64,000 bases of DNA from Umezawaea sp049997955 (GTDB lineage Bacteria > Actinomycetota > Actinomycetes > Mycobacteriales > Pseudonocardiaceae): contig JAEBDY010000012.1 in NCBI GenBank assembly GCA_049997955.1, forward strand, positions 1-64,000. Direction: 5' to 3'. Made by a program: the position numbers and the translations under genes. The notes under the pieces are model-generated. The model saw nothing but the letters and a program-made list of their open reading frames with translations, ran no database searches and was not told the DNA's origin. The first letter of the stretch is position 1. Every line of letters starts with the position of its first letter. This document shows positions 1 through 8,752 of the stretch, piece by piece.

Positions 1-243
1 ATAGCCTTGGGTTGCAACGGCTTCTCCTGCGCATCGTCTTCTGTGAGAGGAAAACGATCTTAGCGGTAGAGGCCGTTGCGCTTATTCTGGGCATTTTCGG
101 CTCGGAGCGTTCTACGCATAACGCTCTAGGTTCATGGTGTTGCTTTAAGAGTGGGATCGGTTTCTGCGAGAAATCCGGTAGGAAGTGCGGGAATGCGTTG
201 GATGTGCCGGGGGACTGCGGTTCCCCGGTCGTCCCGCGCAGCG
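1..243. other. No supported gene
   Basis: This window edge holds no reading frame with recognisable protein content. It is less GC-rich than the rest of the window, especially the first 180 bases. It is probably the intergenic or decayed 3' side of the I36-type gene, which is read leftwards. Confidence 0.5.
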
Positions 244-280
244 GCGGGGTCGGTTGCCAGGGCTTGCCCCCCGACCCCGC
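244..280 (-). terminator. Hairpin downstream of the I36-type gene
   Basis: A perfect 10-bp stem (244-253 with 271-280) encloses a 17-nt loop that can itself fold. It begins 25 bases past the stop codon of the leftward gene, where an intrinsic terminator would be expected. Confidence 0.5.
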
Positions 281-304
281 TGCCCTACCTTGGGTGGCGC
301 AGGC

Positions 305-736
305 TCACGGCAGGTAGATCGACGCGCAGCTGGCGATGTCGTTCGCGTTCACGATCTGCTCGGGCGGCCAGGTGCTGCGCTGGCTGAGGTCGCTGACCTC
401 CGTGTGCGGGAAGATCGGGAGGGTGGCACCGTGGCACGGGACGTACCAATTCGCTCGGAGGTCAACCCGGTAATCCGTATTGTTGATGACCGAGCTGATC
501 GAGTTGTCGACGCTGCCCCCGGTATCGTAGCTGCGGAGCGCGAACCGGTCACCCCCGATCGTGTACGCGGGGTAGGTGAAACGCCCTCCGCTGTAGTTGG
601 CGTGCTTGTAGACGCAGATCGTGTTCGCCGGGCACACCGGGTTGTCCGCGGTCGCAATCGGTGCGAATGCGACGAGCCCCGCTGCCGCCATTGCGGCGGT
701 CACCAGCAGGTTTGTTAAAGAACGAGCCTTTACCAC
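305..736 (-). CDS. Secreted peptidase-inhibitor I36 / crystallin-like protein
   Basis: A 143-aa exported protein. Residues 1-30 form a signal peptide (KAR at the N-terminus, a hydrophobic LVTAAMAAAGLVAF core, then an Ala-rich cleavage region). The mature part contains CPANTICVYKHANYSGG, the cysteine-flanked beta/gamma-crystallin-like motif of peptidase inhibitor family I36, which is common in actinomycetes. Cysteines near residues 35, 41, 101 and 137 could form two disulfides in the secreted protein. The GTG start at 736 is chosen because a GAGGTG ribosome site lies just upstream and the signal peptide begins there. The target protease is unknown, and a structural role outside the cell is also possible. 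Confidence 0.8.
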   Translation of the reverse strand: MVKARSLTNLLVTAAMAAAGLVAFAPIATADNPVCPANTICVYKHANYSGGRFTYPAYTIGGDRFALRSYDTGGSVDNSISSVINNTDYRVDLRANWYVPCHGATLPIFPHTEVSDLSQRSTWPPEQIVNANDIASCASIYLP

Positions 737-1019
737 AACGCCACCTCAGCTGTTGGTCATTGGTCCTGCAAGAAATTAGATGGTAGCTGTCCGGCGGACT
801 TCTCCACCTGATTGCGCTATCAGTCGATCGCTCGTCATGCGCATTTCGAATTGATTGACGCGGTGAGGTATCGGCGTGCTGCCGAACGGCTCAACGGCGA
901 CCGGCGCCCGGCTGGGCCCGCTGGTGCCGGACGTGGAACCGCGCTTCGGCCCGGAGCCGGATCCAGGGCTCGCGCGGTGGTCGCCACCGCCCCGGCCTAC
1001 CTCGACTCGTGGCGGAGAC
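737..1019. other. Intergenic DNA, nothing recognised
   Basis: The right side of this interval directly precedes the tandem repeat and hydrolase remnant. The left side should hold the promoter of the leftward I36-type gene. Short open frames are present, but none resembles a known protein or has a convincing ribosome site. Confidence 0.4.
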
Positions 1020-1071
1020 GACGTCGAACGGCGTCGTCGAACGGCGTCGTCGAACGGCGTCGTCGAACGGG
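1020..1071. repeat. Four-copy 13-bp tandem repeat
   Basis: The unit GTCGTCGAACGGC occurs about four times head to tail (first copy degenerate, last copy ending in G instead of C). Because 13 is not a multiple of three, each added copy shifts the reading frame. The repeat abuts the truncated 5' end of an alpha/beta-hydrolase remnant, so it probably marks a slippage or deletion junction. Confidence 0.8.
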
Positions 1072-1084
1072 ACTGCGTCGTGGG

Positions 1085-1344
1085 CGAGGTCCTTGGTGTT
1101 CTCCGGTCGCGGTTTCGCCGCCGCGGCCATCGACGCGCCCGGCCACGGCGGTCGGCCGCGCACCGAGACCGATGAGCGCATCGACCGCCACTCCGGCCTC
1201 GCGCTGGTCGACGCGTTCGCGTCGAAGAAGAAGTCGTTGCACGCCAACGCGGGCACGTACAAGGACGTGCCCGCGTTCGAAGCCGACAGCGTCGTCCGCT
1301 TCTTCACCCGACACCTCCACCAGACCGTCACGCCATCGGTCTGA
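1085..1344 (+). pseudogene. Remnant of an alpha/beta hydrolase
   Basis: The frame ending at 1344 encodes two pieces typical of one bacterial alpha/beta-hydrolase family. The first, GFAAAAIDAPGHGGRPRT, is the strand around the oxyanion region. The second, ALVDAFASKKKSLHAN followed by VPAFEADSVVRFFTRHL, is the conserved C-terminal end with the catalytic-histidine side. The roughly 150-200 residues that should lie between them, including the nucleophile elbow, are missing, and the 5' end merges into the 13-bp repeat. This is a gene collapsed by at least two deletions, and no functional product is expected. The family call rests on recall of the motifs. Confidence 0.6.
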
Positions 1345-1536
1345 CGTGACGGGTATCGGCGACCGGCCACCTGCCGGTCGCCGGTACCGTCACCACCCGA
1401 CCCCGGACACCCGCCATCGGGCAGGTGGTAGGCCTTTGCCGTGCGAGCACTGGCGACGGGGCTGGGGAAGTTCATGGCGTCCGATGGTTAGCGGCACAGG
1501 AGCTTCACCGTGCGGGCGGTCCGGCAGGATGTCGCG

Positions 1537-2373
1537 ATGCCCCGACCAGTCCCCGCCGACCTCCTGGAGATCGCTGAGGCACTCGTCCCCGACGCTCCTC
1601 TCGGCTCCGCACGCCTTGCCGAGCAAGGGAACCTGCACCACGTCGTGCTGTTCCCCGGCGTCGCCGCGGTGCGCGTCAGCAGGCGCCCCGATGCCGCCGC
1701 CGAGTTGCCGCGCCGGGTCGAGGTTCTTCGCGCCGTCGCGGCGGCCGGTCTGCCTTTCGCCGTGCCGGAGCCGCTGACCGCGGTGGCCACGTTCGGGGAA
1801 CGCGCGGCCGTCGCCGTCACGTGGATCGACGGCGAGTGGTTGCCGGAGGGCATCGGGGACCCGGCGACGTTCGGCCTGCTCTTGGAAGCACTGCGCGAGG
1901 TGGAGATCTCACCGGAGCTCGAAGCCGTTCTCCACACACCGCGCCGGTACGCCGATGGCTTGGGATGGGCCGACATCCTCAACGACGAGATCGTTCCGCG
2001 CCTGCCGGCGAAGTGGCGTGACGGAGTTCGGCGGCGGCTGGACACGCTGCTGGCGCTCGAAGAGGTCCCGGCCAGGCTCGTCCACGGCGACCTCGGCGGC
2101 GGCAACGTCCACTTCGGCCAGGACGGCAAGCTGACAGGCGTCCTCGACTGGGACATGGCGATCCTGTCCGACCCGGCGATCGACGCGGCACTCGTCGCGA
2201 CCTGGCACGGCTGGGACGTCCTCCGCGCCACCGACGAGGAGACCCACCGACGCGCCCAGGCCTGGAACGACGCGGTCGGGGTCGGGCACCTCCACGCGGT
2301 GTTCCGCGGCAAACCCGTGTCGCACGTCGACGGTTTCGTCCGTTCCGTCGTTGCTTGGCTGGAGGAGCGATGA
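1537..2373 (+). CDS. Aminoglycoside phosphotransferase-family kinase
   Basis: A 278-aa APH/choline-kinase-fold protein. It has the catalytic loop LVHGDLGGGNVHF (HGDxxxxN, Brenner motif) and the metal-binding VLDWDMAILSDPAID segment. These phosphorylate a small-molecule hydroxyl with ATP or GTP. The sequence does not reveal the substrate: antibiotic resistance, a sugar or a metabolite are all possible. ATG 1537 is preferred over the upstream in-frame GTG at 1510 because GGCAGGA lies about 9 bases before it. The gene stands alone, converging on the RNase J gene with a strong hairpin between them. Confidence 0.8.
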   Translation: MPRPVPADLLEIAEALVPDAPLGSARLAEQGNLHHVVLFPGVAAVRVSRRPDAAAELPRRVEVLRAVAAAGLPFAVPEPLTAVATFGERAAVAVTWIDGEWLPEGIGDPATFGLLLEALREVEISPELEAVLHTPRRYADGLGWADILNDEIVPRLPAKWRDGVRRRLDTLLALEEVPARLVHGDLGGGNVHFGQDGKLTGVLDWDMAILSDPAIDAALVATWHGWDVLRATDEETHRRAQAWNDAVGVGHLHAVFRGKPVSHVDGFVRSVVAWLEER

Positions 2374-2528
2374 CATGTCGCAGCACGAAGGACAGCCATG
2401 GCGGCGGTCCTCCCGGTGCGGTCGGTGCTTCGGCCGGGTTCCTCGACCAGCCCGGGAGGCGGGGGATGCCGGGGGTGTTCACCGGCGCCCTCGGTGCGGT
2501 GCCGGTGGTCACCGACCTGCGGAACGTC

Positions 2529-2570
2529 GACAGCTCGACCCCGGCCGTGGCCGGCCGGGGTCGAGCTGTC
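2529..2570. terminator. Bidirectional terminator, 18-bp perfect stem
   Basis: Arms 2529-2546 and 2553-2570 are perfectly complementary around a 6-nt loop. The hairpin lies between the convergent phosphotransferase and RNase J genes and can end transcription from both. The rest of the 2374-2691 gap holds no recognisable gene. Confidence 0.8.
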
Positions 2571-2691
2571 GAGTCACCTGGCCCGTCGGACCGCTCGGTG
2601 CTCGCGGCCCGTGGGAACGAGACGGTGGAACGCGGCCGCGGTCAACGTCCCCGCGACGCGCGGCCGTCCCTGACGACGTCAGGTGCGGTCG

Positions 2692-4374
2692 TCATGCCTC
2701 GATCACGACGGGGATGACGACGGGGCGTCGGCGGTGGGTCCGGTACGCCCAGTTCTGCACCTCGCGTGCGATCACCCGTTCGAGTCGCTCGATGTCGGTG
2801 ACGTCGCGCTCGGCCGCGTTCGCCAGGGCCTTCTCGATCGCGGTTGTCGCGGGGCGGAAGGTCGAAGCGTCGTGCTCGAAGCCGTGGGCGATGAAGTCCG
2901 GGGGTTCGGCGAGCTGCCGGGTGTCGAGGTCGACGAGCGCGACGACGGTGATCACGCCCTCCTCGCCGAGGGTGCGGCGTTGGGCCAGCGAGTCCTCGGT
3001 GACGCCGCCGACGGTCTGCCCGTCGACGTAGACGTTGTGGATCTCGACCTTGCCGGTGATGCGGGCGCGGCCCTCGTGCAGGTCGATGACGTGGCCGTTG
3101 GCGGCGATGGGCACCCGGTCGCGGTGCACACCGGTCTTGACGGCCAGTTCGGCGTTGGCCCGCAGGTGGCGCGCTTCGCCGTGCACGGGCAGCACGTTGG
3201 CCGGCTGCACGATGTTGTAGCAGTAGACCAGTTCGCCCGCGCTGGCGTGCCCGGAGACGTGGACCTTGGCGTTGCCCTTGTGCACGACGTTCGCGCCGCG
3301 GTCGGTCAGGCCGTTGATGACCCGGTAGATGGCGTTCTCGTTGCCGGGGATGAGCGAGCTGGCCAGCAGGACGGTGTCGCCCTCCTCGACCTGGATCGAG
3401 TGGTCGCCACCGGCCATGCGCGACAGCGCCGCCATCGGCTCGCCCTGCGAGCCGGTGCAGACGAGCGTCACCTGTTCGGGCGACATCCTGTCCATGCGCT
3501 TGACGTCGACGACCAGGCCGGCCGGCACCTTGAGGTAGCCCAGCTCGGTGGCCACGGCCATGTTGCGGACCATGGAGCGGCCCACGAAGGCGACCTTGCG
3601 GCCGTGGGCGTGGGCGGCGTTGAGGACCTGCTGGATGCGGTGGACGTGGCTGGCGAAGCTGGAGACGATCACCCGGCGCCGCGTGGTGCGGAACACCTCG
3701 TCGATGGCGGGCGCGAGCTCGCGTTCGGAGGTGGTGAAGCCGGGCACGTCGGCGTTGGTGGAGTCGACCAGGAACAGGTCGACGCCCTCTTCGCCGAGGC
3801 GGGCGAAGCCGCGCAGGTCGGTCATGCGCCCGTCCAGCGGGAACTGGTCCATCTTGAAGTCGCCGGTGTGCAGCACGAGGCCAGCGGAGGTGCGGATGGC
3901 GACGGCCAGGCTGTCCGGGATGGAGTGGTTGACCGCCAGGAACTCGAGGTCGAACGGGCCGCGCGCGAGCAGCTGCCCTTCGGTGACCTCGACCGTCACC
4001 GGTGTGATGCGGTGTTCGACGAGTTTGGCCTTCAGCAGGCTCAGGGTCAGCCTGGAACCGATGACCGGGATGTCGGGGCGCTCGCGCAGCAGGTAGGGCA
4101 CCGCGCCGATGTGGTCCTCGTGGCCATGGGTCAGCACGACCGCGACGACGTCGGAGAGGCGGTCCCGGAAGTGGCTCCAGTCCGGCAGGATCACGTCCAC
4201 GCCGGGCTGGTGCTCCTCGGGGAACAGCACCCCGCAGTCGACGACGAGCAGCTTGCCGTCGTACTCGAACACGGTCATGTTCCGACCGATTTCCCCGAGC
4301 CCTCCCAGGGCGACGAGGCGCAGGGTGTCCGGGGCGAGGGGCGGCGGAGGGGTGGAAGTTCGAGCCATGGTCAC
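2692..4374 (-). CDS. rnj: Ribonuclease J
   Basis: A 560-aa RNase J, a metallo-beta-lactamase/beta-CASP nuclease combining 5'-to-3' exonuclease and endonuclease activity in cytoplasmic RNA maturation and decay. The N-terminus VALGGLGEIGRNM, the zinc-binding THGHEDHIGA at about residues 82-91, the HTGDFKMDQ motif and the beta-CASP and C-terminal regions are all present at the usual length. The RNase J C-terminal domain ends in an Arg-rich tail. GTG 4374 is kept because a good promoter lies 9-37 bases upstream, which would make the transcript nearly leaderless. An in-frame ATG at 4368 is the alternative. In many actinomycetes this gene follows dapA; here its upstream neighbour is only a small unknown gene. 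Confidence 0.95.
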   Translation of the reverse strand: MTMARTSTPPPPLAPDTLRLVALGGLGEIGRNMTVFEYDGKLLVVDCGVLFPEEHQPGVDVILPDWSHFRDRLSDVVAVVLTHGHEDHIGAVPYLLRERPDIPVIGSRLTLSLLKAKLVEHRITPVTVEVTEGQLLARGPFDLEFLAVNHSIPDSLAVAIRTSAGLVLHTGDFKMDQFPLDGRMTDLRGFARLGEEGVDLFLVDSTNADVPGFTTSERELAPAIDEVFRTTRRRVIVSSFASHVHRIQQVLNAAHAHGRKVAFVGRSMVRNMAVATELGYLKVPAGLVVDVKRMDRMSPEQVTLVCTGSQGEPMAALSRMAGGDHSIQVEEGDTVLLASSLIPGNENAIYRVINGLTDRGANVVHKGNAKVHVSGHASAGELVYCYNIVQPANVLPVHGEARHLRANAELAVKTGVHRDRVPIAANGHVIDLHEGRARITGKVEIHNVYVDGQTVGGVTEDSLAQRRTLGEEGVITVVALVDLDTRQLAEPPDFIAHGFEHDASTFRPATTAIEKALANAAERDVTDIERLERVIAREVQNWAYRTHRRRPVVIPVVIEA

Positions 4375-4382
4375 CCCACTAC

Positions 4383-4411
4383 GTTATGCGGGCGTCCACG
4401 GTTGATGACAA
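4383..4411 (-). promoter_or_regulatory. Promoter of RNase J
   Basis: On the minus strand, TTGTCA (4411-4406) and CATAAC (4388-4383) are separated by exactly 17 bp. Transcription would start around 4376, so the GTG at 4374 sits at or next to the 5' end of the message. This is a housekeeping-sigma-type promoter. Confidence 0.6.
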
Positions 4412-4441
4412 TCGCCCCTGGGCCGGCAGGGGGATGTCGAC

Positions 4442-4690
4442 TCAACGGGGGACGAACGCGGTCCTTCGCAGGGCACCGCGGCAAGGTGGAGCGAGAACAG
4501 CCCGCCACCCGAAGTCGGCCCCGCTGGTGAGCAGTTTCCCATTGGCCTTCACGGCACCCCGCATCGTCGCGATGAAAAGGTCTCGTTCAACGTACGAGCC
4601 GCCGGTGAACACCTCCGCGCCGTTCGGCTTCCACGCTGAACAACTGTCGGGGGAGTCCCAGGCCACGACAAAGCCCGGCTCTTGAATCAT
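4442..4690 (-). CDS. Small hypothetical protein
   Basis: A possible 82-aa protein that I do not recognise. It begins MIQEPGFVVAWDSPDSC, contains a GGSYVERDLFIATMRGAVK stretch and ends in a basic, Arg-rich tail. The ATG at 4690 is chosen because AAGAGGT lies 7-8 bases upstream. The frame remains open upstream, so a longer version starting at an ATG at 4756 cannot be excluded. No signal peptide or membrane segment is visible. Confidence 0.4.
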   Translation of the reverse strand: MIQEPGFVVAWDSPDSCSAWKPNGAEVFTGGSYVERDLFIATMRGAVKANGKLLTSGADFGWRAVLAPPCRGALRRTAFVPR

Positions 4691-5089
4691 CGCCGCACCT
4701 CTTGACTCCACGGGCGTGTCCGAAATCAAAGTGGCGCGCTTGGTGGTGGTCGACATTCCTCCGGTTATCTGTGCGGCACGGACGAGTACCGGCCGCGGCT
4801 GGCACTCGGAGTCGCGCCTGGGCGCCCCTGCGCACAGGCGTGCAACCTCATCCGCCCCTCTCGCGTCACCGCGTCGAGTCGAGTGAGGTTGCCCCAGGGC
4901 GGGGCGACAACATGTCAACTCCAGTGCAAATGTGGCAAAAATGTACTGATAGCTTTGGTGGTACCCGACTTCGACCTGGGCTGCACGCGGTTTCGCGGCG
5001 AACTCGGCGGAAGCGCAGGGGCATTAGCGCGATTGTCGCTGTCGGCGCTGTTCCGCAATCACGGAAATGACAATGGATAGGGCAGTCGT
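4691..5089. other. Intergenic region upstream of the membrane protein gene
   Basis: About 400 bases without a convincing gene. The part from roughly 4905 to 5100 is AT-richer than its surroundings and probably carries the promoter of the rightward membrane-protein gene. I could not pick a single convincing -35/-10 pair. Confidence 0.4.
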
Positions 5090-6736
5090 TTGCTGCAAAA
5101 ATTGCCCACCGATGACGTCGAAAACACTTCGGGCGTCTTCGAGCCGCTGGTGGATGAAGATGTCGCACCGCGAAGGGGACTGGTCGTCGCGGACGGCGGA
5201 CGCCACCGGAACCGGTGGCGTCGACCTGTGTGGGTCCTGGTGTCGATGGTCACCGCGGCACTCCTCACGGCGTTCGTGTTCGTGGTGCGCGCGGGCGACG
5301 CCGGCGCCTCCAACTGGCCGGTGAACTGGGAACTGCGGTCCAGCGACAACGGGGTGCTCTTCCAGTTGCTCCAGGACGTCGCGGCGGGCCGCGTTCTCGA
5401 CTGGAGCTTCTCACCGCAGGTCTACGTCTTCCCGGAGTTGCCGGTGAGCGCGCTCGCCTTCGTGCTCGCGGGTGGCGACGTCTACGCGTACTACCTGCTC
5501 GTCGCGGCCATCAACAACGCGCTGCTGTTCGGCGCGCTCCACCTCGTCGTGCGCTTGCTCTTCCCCGGCGTGGACGTCACGGCTCACCTCGCCCGAGCGG
5601 CGGTCGCGTGGCTGCCGCTCGTGGTCCTGCCGCTCATCGGAACGGCGTGGATGTTCTCGTTCCACCTCGCGCCCACCTACTACTTCGGCATGTACCTCGT
5701 CCTGTTGGGAGCGCCCGCGCTCTACCTCGCGCGCTCCAGCGGCGCGCGGTGCGCGATCGCCTGCACGATCGCGCTGACCGCCGCGTCGAACCCGCTCGTC
5801 CTGGTGTTCGCGGTGCCCGCGCTCGGGCTCGTCGGGTTGCTCGTGGGGCTGCGGTTCGGCAGGCGCGCGATCGGACTCCCGGCGCTGTGGCTCGGGGGAG
5901 TGCTCGCCGCAGCCTTCGCCGTCCGGGTCGTCGCCTTCGCCGGGCTGCAGGGCACGTCGCCGTTCACCTACGTCGACCTCGAGTTGTTCCGTGCGCGACT
6001 CGACTCGTTGTGGCCGCACGCCACGGATCCAGCAGGGAACGCGATCCTCCTCACGGGTCTTCTCGCCGCCATCGCGTGCATCGTGGGCGCGGTGTTCGTC
6101 GCGCGGCTCCACTGGCGCAGCCGCGAGCCGCGCCACCTCGTCGCCGCCTGGTACGGCCTCGTCCCGCTCGTGGGCCTCGCGGGCACGGTCGTGCTCTTCA
6201 TCACGCACCAGTACTACCTGTGGCCGGTGCTCGTGGCGCCAATGGTCTTCCTGCTGCTGGCCGTTCCGTTCCGCGCTGTGCCGTGGACGCTCGCCGCCGG
6301 ACTCGTCGCGATCGTCGCGCTGGTCGCGACGACCTCGTCGTTCGGCGACGAGGGGCGCTACTTCGGGCACCGCTCGGCGGAAACCAGGTGCCTCGACGAC
6401 GTGCTGCCCGTCGGCCACGAGGTCGGCTACGCGACCTTCAGCGACGCGCGTCGGCTGTCGCTCACGAGCGAGCGCGGCATCCGGTTCATCCCGCTCAAGT
6501 CGAGCGGTGTCCAGGCGACCTGGCTCACCAACCTCGACTACCTGCGTGCCGAGACGGGCACCTTCTTCCACCTCAACGAGGCGGGGAACGAGCCCGTGAT
6601 CGACAAGGGGTTCATCGGCCGTGCTTTCGGTGAGCCCGACGAGGTCCTCGACTGCGGCGACGAGGTGGCGATCTGGCTGTACAGCGACCCCGTGAAGCTC
6701 GCGCGCATCACCGGGCACTTCCACGTTCGGCAGTGA
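5090..6736 (+). CDS. Polytopic membrane protein, possible GT-C-type glycosyltransferase
   Basis: A protein of up to 548 aa. About 40-60 cytoplasmic residues come first, then roughly ten hydrophobic segments between residues 45 and 415, then a soluble C-terminal domain of about 125 residues. The first external loop carries NWELRSSDNGVLFQ, and an acidic residue in this loop is typical of GT-C glycosyltransferases, but I see no diagnostic family motif. TTG 5090 gives the longest frame; GTG 5150 (VDEDVAPRRG) is a plausible shorter start. The gene is monocistronic and ends in front of a strong hairpin. Function unassigned beyond membrane location. Confidence 0.7.
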   Translation: MLQKLPTDDVENTSGVFEPLVDEDVAPRRGLVVADGGRHRNRWRRPVWVLVSMVTAALLTAFVFVVRAGDAGASNWPVNWELRSSDNGVLFQLLQDVAAGRVLDWSFSPQVYVFPELPVSALAFVLAGGDVYAYYLLVAAINNALLFGALHLVVRLLFPGVDVTAHLARAAVAWLPLVVLPLIGTAWMFSFHLAPTYYFGMYLVLLGAPALYLARSSGARCAIACTIALTAASNPLVLVFAVPALGLVGLLVGLRFGRRAIGLPALWLGGVLAAAFAVRVVAFAGLQGTSPFTYVDLELFRARLDSLWPHATDPAGNAILLTGLLAAIACIVGAVFVARLHWRSREPRHLVAAWYGLVPLVGLAGTVVLFITHQYYLWPVLVAPMVFLLLAVPFRAVPWTLAAGLVAIVALVATTSSFGDEGRYFGHRSAETRCLDDVLPVGHEVGYATFSDARRLSLTSERGIRFIPLKSSGVQATWLTNLDYLRAETGTFFHLNEAGNEPVIDKGFIGRAFGEPDEVLDCGDEVAIWLYSDPVKLARITGHFHVRQ

Positions 6737-6805
6737 TGGTGGAAGACCGCGGTGTTCAAGCACGGAGTCAGGTGGCGCCGGCCGGGTGCTCCACAGTCCC
6801 CACAG

Positions 6806-6841
6806 GGTGGCGTTGATCACCTACCGGTGATCAACGCCACC
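6806..6841. terminator. Bidirectional terminator, 16-bp perfect stem
   Basis: Arms 6806-6821 and 6826-6841 pair perfectly around a TACC loop, midway between the membrane-protein gene and the convergent SDR gene. Confidence 0.85.
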
Positions 6842-6889
6842 GGCTGCTCCGCCCGAACCGTCCACCTCGCCACGACCGACCCCGAGCGC

Positions 6890-7576
6890 CTACCAGGGCA
6901 GCTCCCCGGTCTCGTCCTGCAAGGTTCCCGTCGGACCGTCCGCGTCGAGGGTCGCCAGGCGCACGACGATCTTGGCGCTCTCCTCCGGCGGCCTCCCGAT
7001 TCCGAAGGCCGCCGTCATGTCGGTGGCGGTGGTGCCGGGCTCGAGCGCGTTGAACTTGATGCCCGGCTGGGACTTGGCGTACTGGACCGTCAGCATGGTG
7101 GCCGCCGCCTTGGACGCCGCGTAGAGCGCGAGCGGCATGCGGGACTCCGGCCGGTCGGGGTTGTTCACCGCCCAGAACGACCCCATGCTGCTCGACACCG
7201 TGACCACGGTCGGGTTCGAGGACTTGCGCAGCAGGGGGAGTGCCGCCTCCGTGACGCGCACGACGCCCACCGCGTTGGTGTCGAACACCCGCAGGGCCGC
7301 GGGACCGTCGACGACCCCGTCCCCGAGCACGCCCGCGTTGTGCACCAGGACGTCGAGCCGGCCCTCGGCCGAACCGATCGTCGCCAACGCGCTGCTCACC
7401 GACGCGTCGTCGGTCACGTCGAGCTGCACGAACCGAGCGCCGAGCGCCGCGGCGGCCTTCTCGCCCCGTTCGGCATCGCGCGCTCCGACGTAGACGACGT
7501 GCCCCAGTTCCAGGAGCTGTTTGGCGGTCTCGAAACCGATGCCCTTGTTGGCCCCGGTGATCAGTGTGACGGTCAT
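6890..7576 (-). CDS. Short-chain dehydrogenase/reductase
   Basis: A 228-aa classical SDR using NAD(P)H. The cofactor motif TGANKGIG is at residues 7-14, HNAG stands in the NNAG position, a catalytic serine follows VTVSSSMG, and the catalytic pair is YAASK. The MPLALYAASK spacing and the carbonyl-reductase-like insert suggest a ketone or aldehyde reductase. ATG 7576 is preceded by AAAGGA. Its ATG overlaps the stop of the upstream SnoaL gene (ATGA), so the two are translationally coupled. The pair is preceded by a TetR operator. Confidence 0.85.
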   Translation of the reverse strand: MTVTLITGANKGIGFETAKQLLELGHVVYVGARDAERGEKAAAALGARFVQLDVTDDASVSSALATIGSAEGRLDVLVHNAGVLGDGVVDGPAALRVFDTNAVGVVRVTEAALPLLRKSSNPTVVTVSSSMGSFWAVNNPDRPESRMPLALYAASKAAATMLTVQYAKSQPGIKFNALEPGTTATDMTAAFGIGRPPEESAKIVVRLATLDADGPTGTLQDETGELPW

Positions 7577-7986
7577 GCTCGTCCTTTCGAGGGGGTGGAG
7601 GTCAACTGCCGGAGCAGTGCGCCGGCGTCGTGCAGGGCCGTCATGTGCACGAACCGCCCGTCGCGGACCTGGTAGATGGCGTACTCGACGATCTCGAACG
7701 AGGCGCCGCTGGGAGCCACGCCGAGCCACTCCTTCACCGGAGTGCCCGTGTTGACCAGGCGCGCGGCCAGGCGGTCACCGTCGAAGAGCAGTTCCTCGAG
7801 CTCCCAGTGGAGGTTCGGAACCGCTTCCACGTCGGCCCGCTGCACCGCGATGAGGTCGTCGCGGGTGGCGGGCTCGCCGTTCAACGTGGTCCGGTCGTCG
7901 ATGAACTCGTCCATCCGATCGAACTCGTGGGCGTTGAGCTGCTCGATGTAGCGCAGGTAGAACTCCCGCAAACCACTGTCGGACAC
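7573..7986 (-). CDS. SnoaL-like / NTF2-fold protein
   Basis: A 137-aa cytoplasmic protein of the SnoaL/NTF2-like superfamily. Features are the FYLRYIEQLNAHEFDRMDEF opening helix, conserved acidic and aromatic positions, and ASFEIVEYAIYQVRDGRF near the C-terminus. Members are small cyclases, isomerases or ligand-binding proteins. GTG 7986 is chosen because GGAGGA lies about 7 bases before it, although the frame is open further upstream through the operator. It is the first gene of a two-gene operon with the SDR, which hints at paired turnover of a small polar or polyketide-like compound. Confidence 0.75.
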   Translation of the reverse strand: MSDSGLREFYLRYIEQLNAHEFDRMDEFIDDRTTLNGEPATRDDLIAVQRADVEAVPNLHWELEELLFDGDRLAARLVNTGTPVKEWLGVAPSGASFEIVEYAIYQVRDGRFVHMTALHDAGALLRQLTSTPSKGRA

Positions 7987-8015
7987 CGGGTGCTCCTCCG
8001 TGGGTCGACCTCCGC

Positions 8016-8045
8016 CGAATTCTGCATCGATCGATGCAGAATTCG
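8016..8045. promoter_or_regulatory. 30-bp perfect palindrome, likely TetR operator
   Basis: A perfect inverted repeat centred between 8030 and 8031, with core TGCATCGATCGATGCA (8023-8038). It lies 30 bases before the SnoaL start and downstream of the TetR gene. A partial copy of the core (GCATCGATCG, 8061-8070) and a CCGTAGC/GCTACGG pair (8047-8053 and 8070-8076) follow. The same core recurs with 13 of 16 matches at the TetR promoter. Confidence 0.7.
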
Positions 8046-8123
8046 ACCGTAGCACGTTTCGCATCGATCGCTACGGAAGGCGGCGAGGAGTCGGCGACTC
8101 GCGGGACGAACGCCTGGAGATCC

Positions 8124-8735
8124 CTAGGAGAGCGGCCAGTTGCGCAGGGCGGCGTCGACCATGTCCTGGAGTTCGTCGCGGCCGACACCGCTGGCGGCTT
8201 GCACGGCGATGCCGGACGCCAAGGTGTGGACGTAGCGGGCCAGCGGCGCCGGATTGGTCCCCGAGGGCAGGTCGCCGTCGTCGACGGCTCGCTGGAACCG
8301 CTCCTGGATCGAGGAGTAGCCGTTGTTGCGCCAGGCGACGAGGAGTTCGCGGACCTCACGCCCGGAGTCGCTGGTGGCCAAGGCGCCCTGGACCCCCAGG
8401 CACCCGTGGGGACTGGTCGGGCGCGTGGTGGTTCGAACGGTGCCCGCGAGGATCGCGGTGGCGACGCCGAGGGCGGTCGGCTCCTCCAGGGCTCGGGCCA
8501 GGTACGCGCTCGGGCCCTCGACGTAGCGCGCCATGGCCTTGCGGAACAACTCCTCCTTGTTGCCGAAGGTGGCGTACATGCTGGTGGTGGAGATGCCCAT
8601 CGCGTCGGTCAGGGTGGCCAGGCTGGCGCCCTCGTAGCCGTGCTCCCAAAAGGCCAGCATGGCGCGTTCGAGCGCCTCGTCGACGTCGAATCCTCGCGGG
8701 CGACCGGTGGGGCGGCGCTGGTTGGCCTTCACCAC
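8124..8735 (-). CDS. TetR-family repressor
   Basis: A 203-aa TetR/AcrR regulator. The N-terminal helix-turn-helix reads GASLATLTDAMGISTTSM then YATFGNKEELFRKAM; the C-terminal ligand domain contains HGCLGVQGALA, seen in the group of TetR proteins with a conserved Cys. The start is GTG 8735 or the adjacent GTG 8732: a TAATCT -10 element ends only 3 bases before the first, so the message is probably leaderless. The operators on both sides indicate self-repression and control of the downstream SnoaL/SDR operon. Confidence 0.85.
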   Translation of the reverse strand: MVKANQRRPTGRPRGFDVDEALERAMLAFWEHGYEGASLATLTDAMGISTTSMYATFGNKEELFRKAMARYVEGPSAYLARALEEPTALGVATAILAGTVRTTTRPTSPHGCLGVQGALATSDSGREVRELLVAWRNNGYSSIQERFQRAVDDGDLPSGTNPAPLARYVHTLASGIAVQAASGVGRDELQDMVDAALRNWPLS

Positions 8736-8752
8736 CTCAGATTACCTCTTTG

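Noticed and set aside
1020..1071. Short tandem repeat considered as a CRISPR
   Set aside because: The 13-bp units are contiguous with no unique spacers, and no cas genes are present.
2683..4530. A 615-codon plus-strand frame over RNase J
   Set aside because: It is the antisense shadow of rnj; the rnj strand shows clear family motifs and normal composition.
8016..8045. Palindrome considered as a terminator
   Set aside because: It lies 30 bases before a start codon and its core recurs at the TetR promoter, so an operator explains it better.
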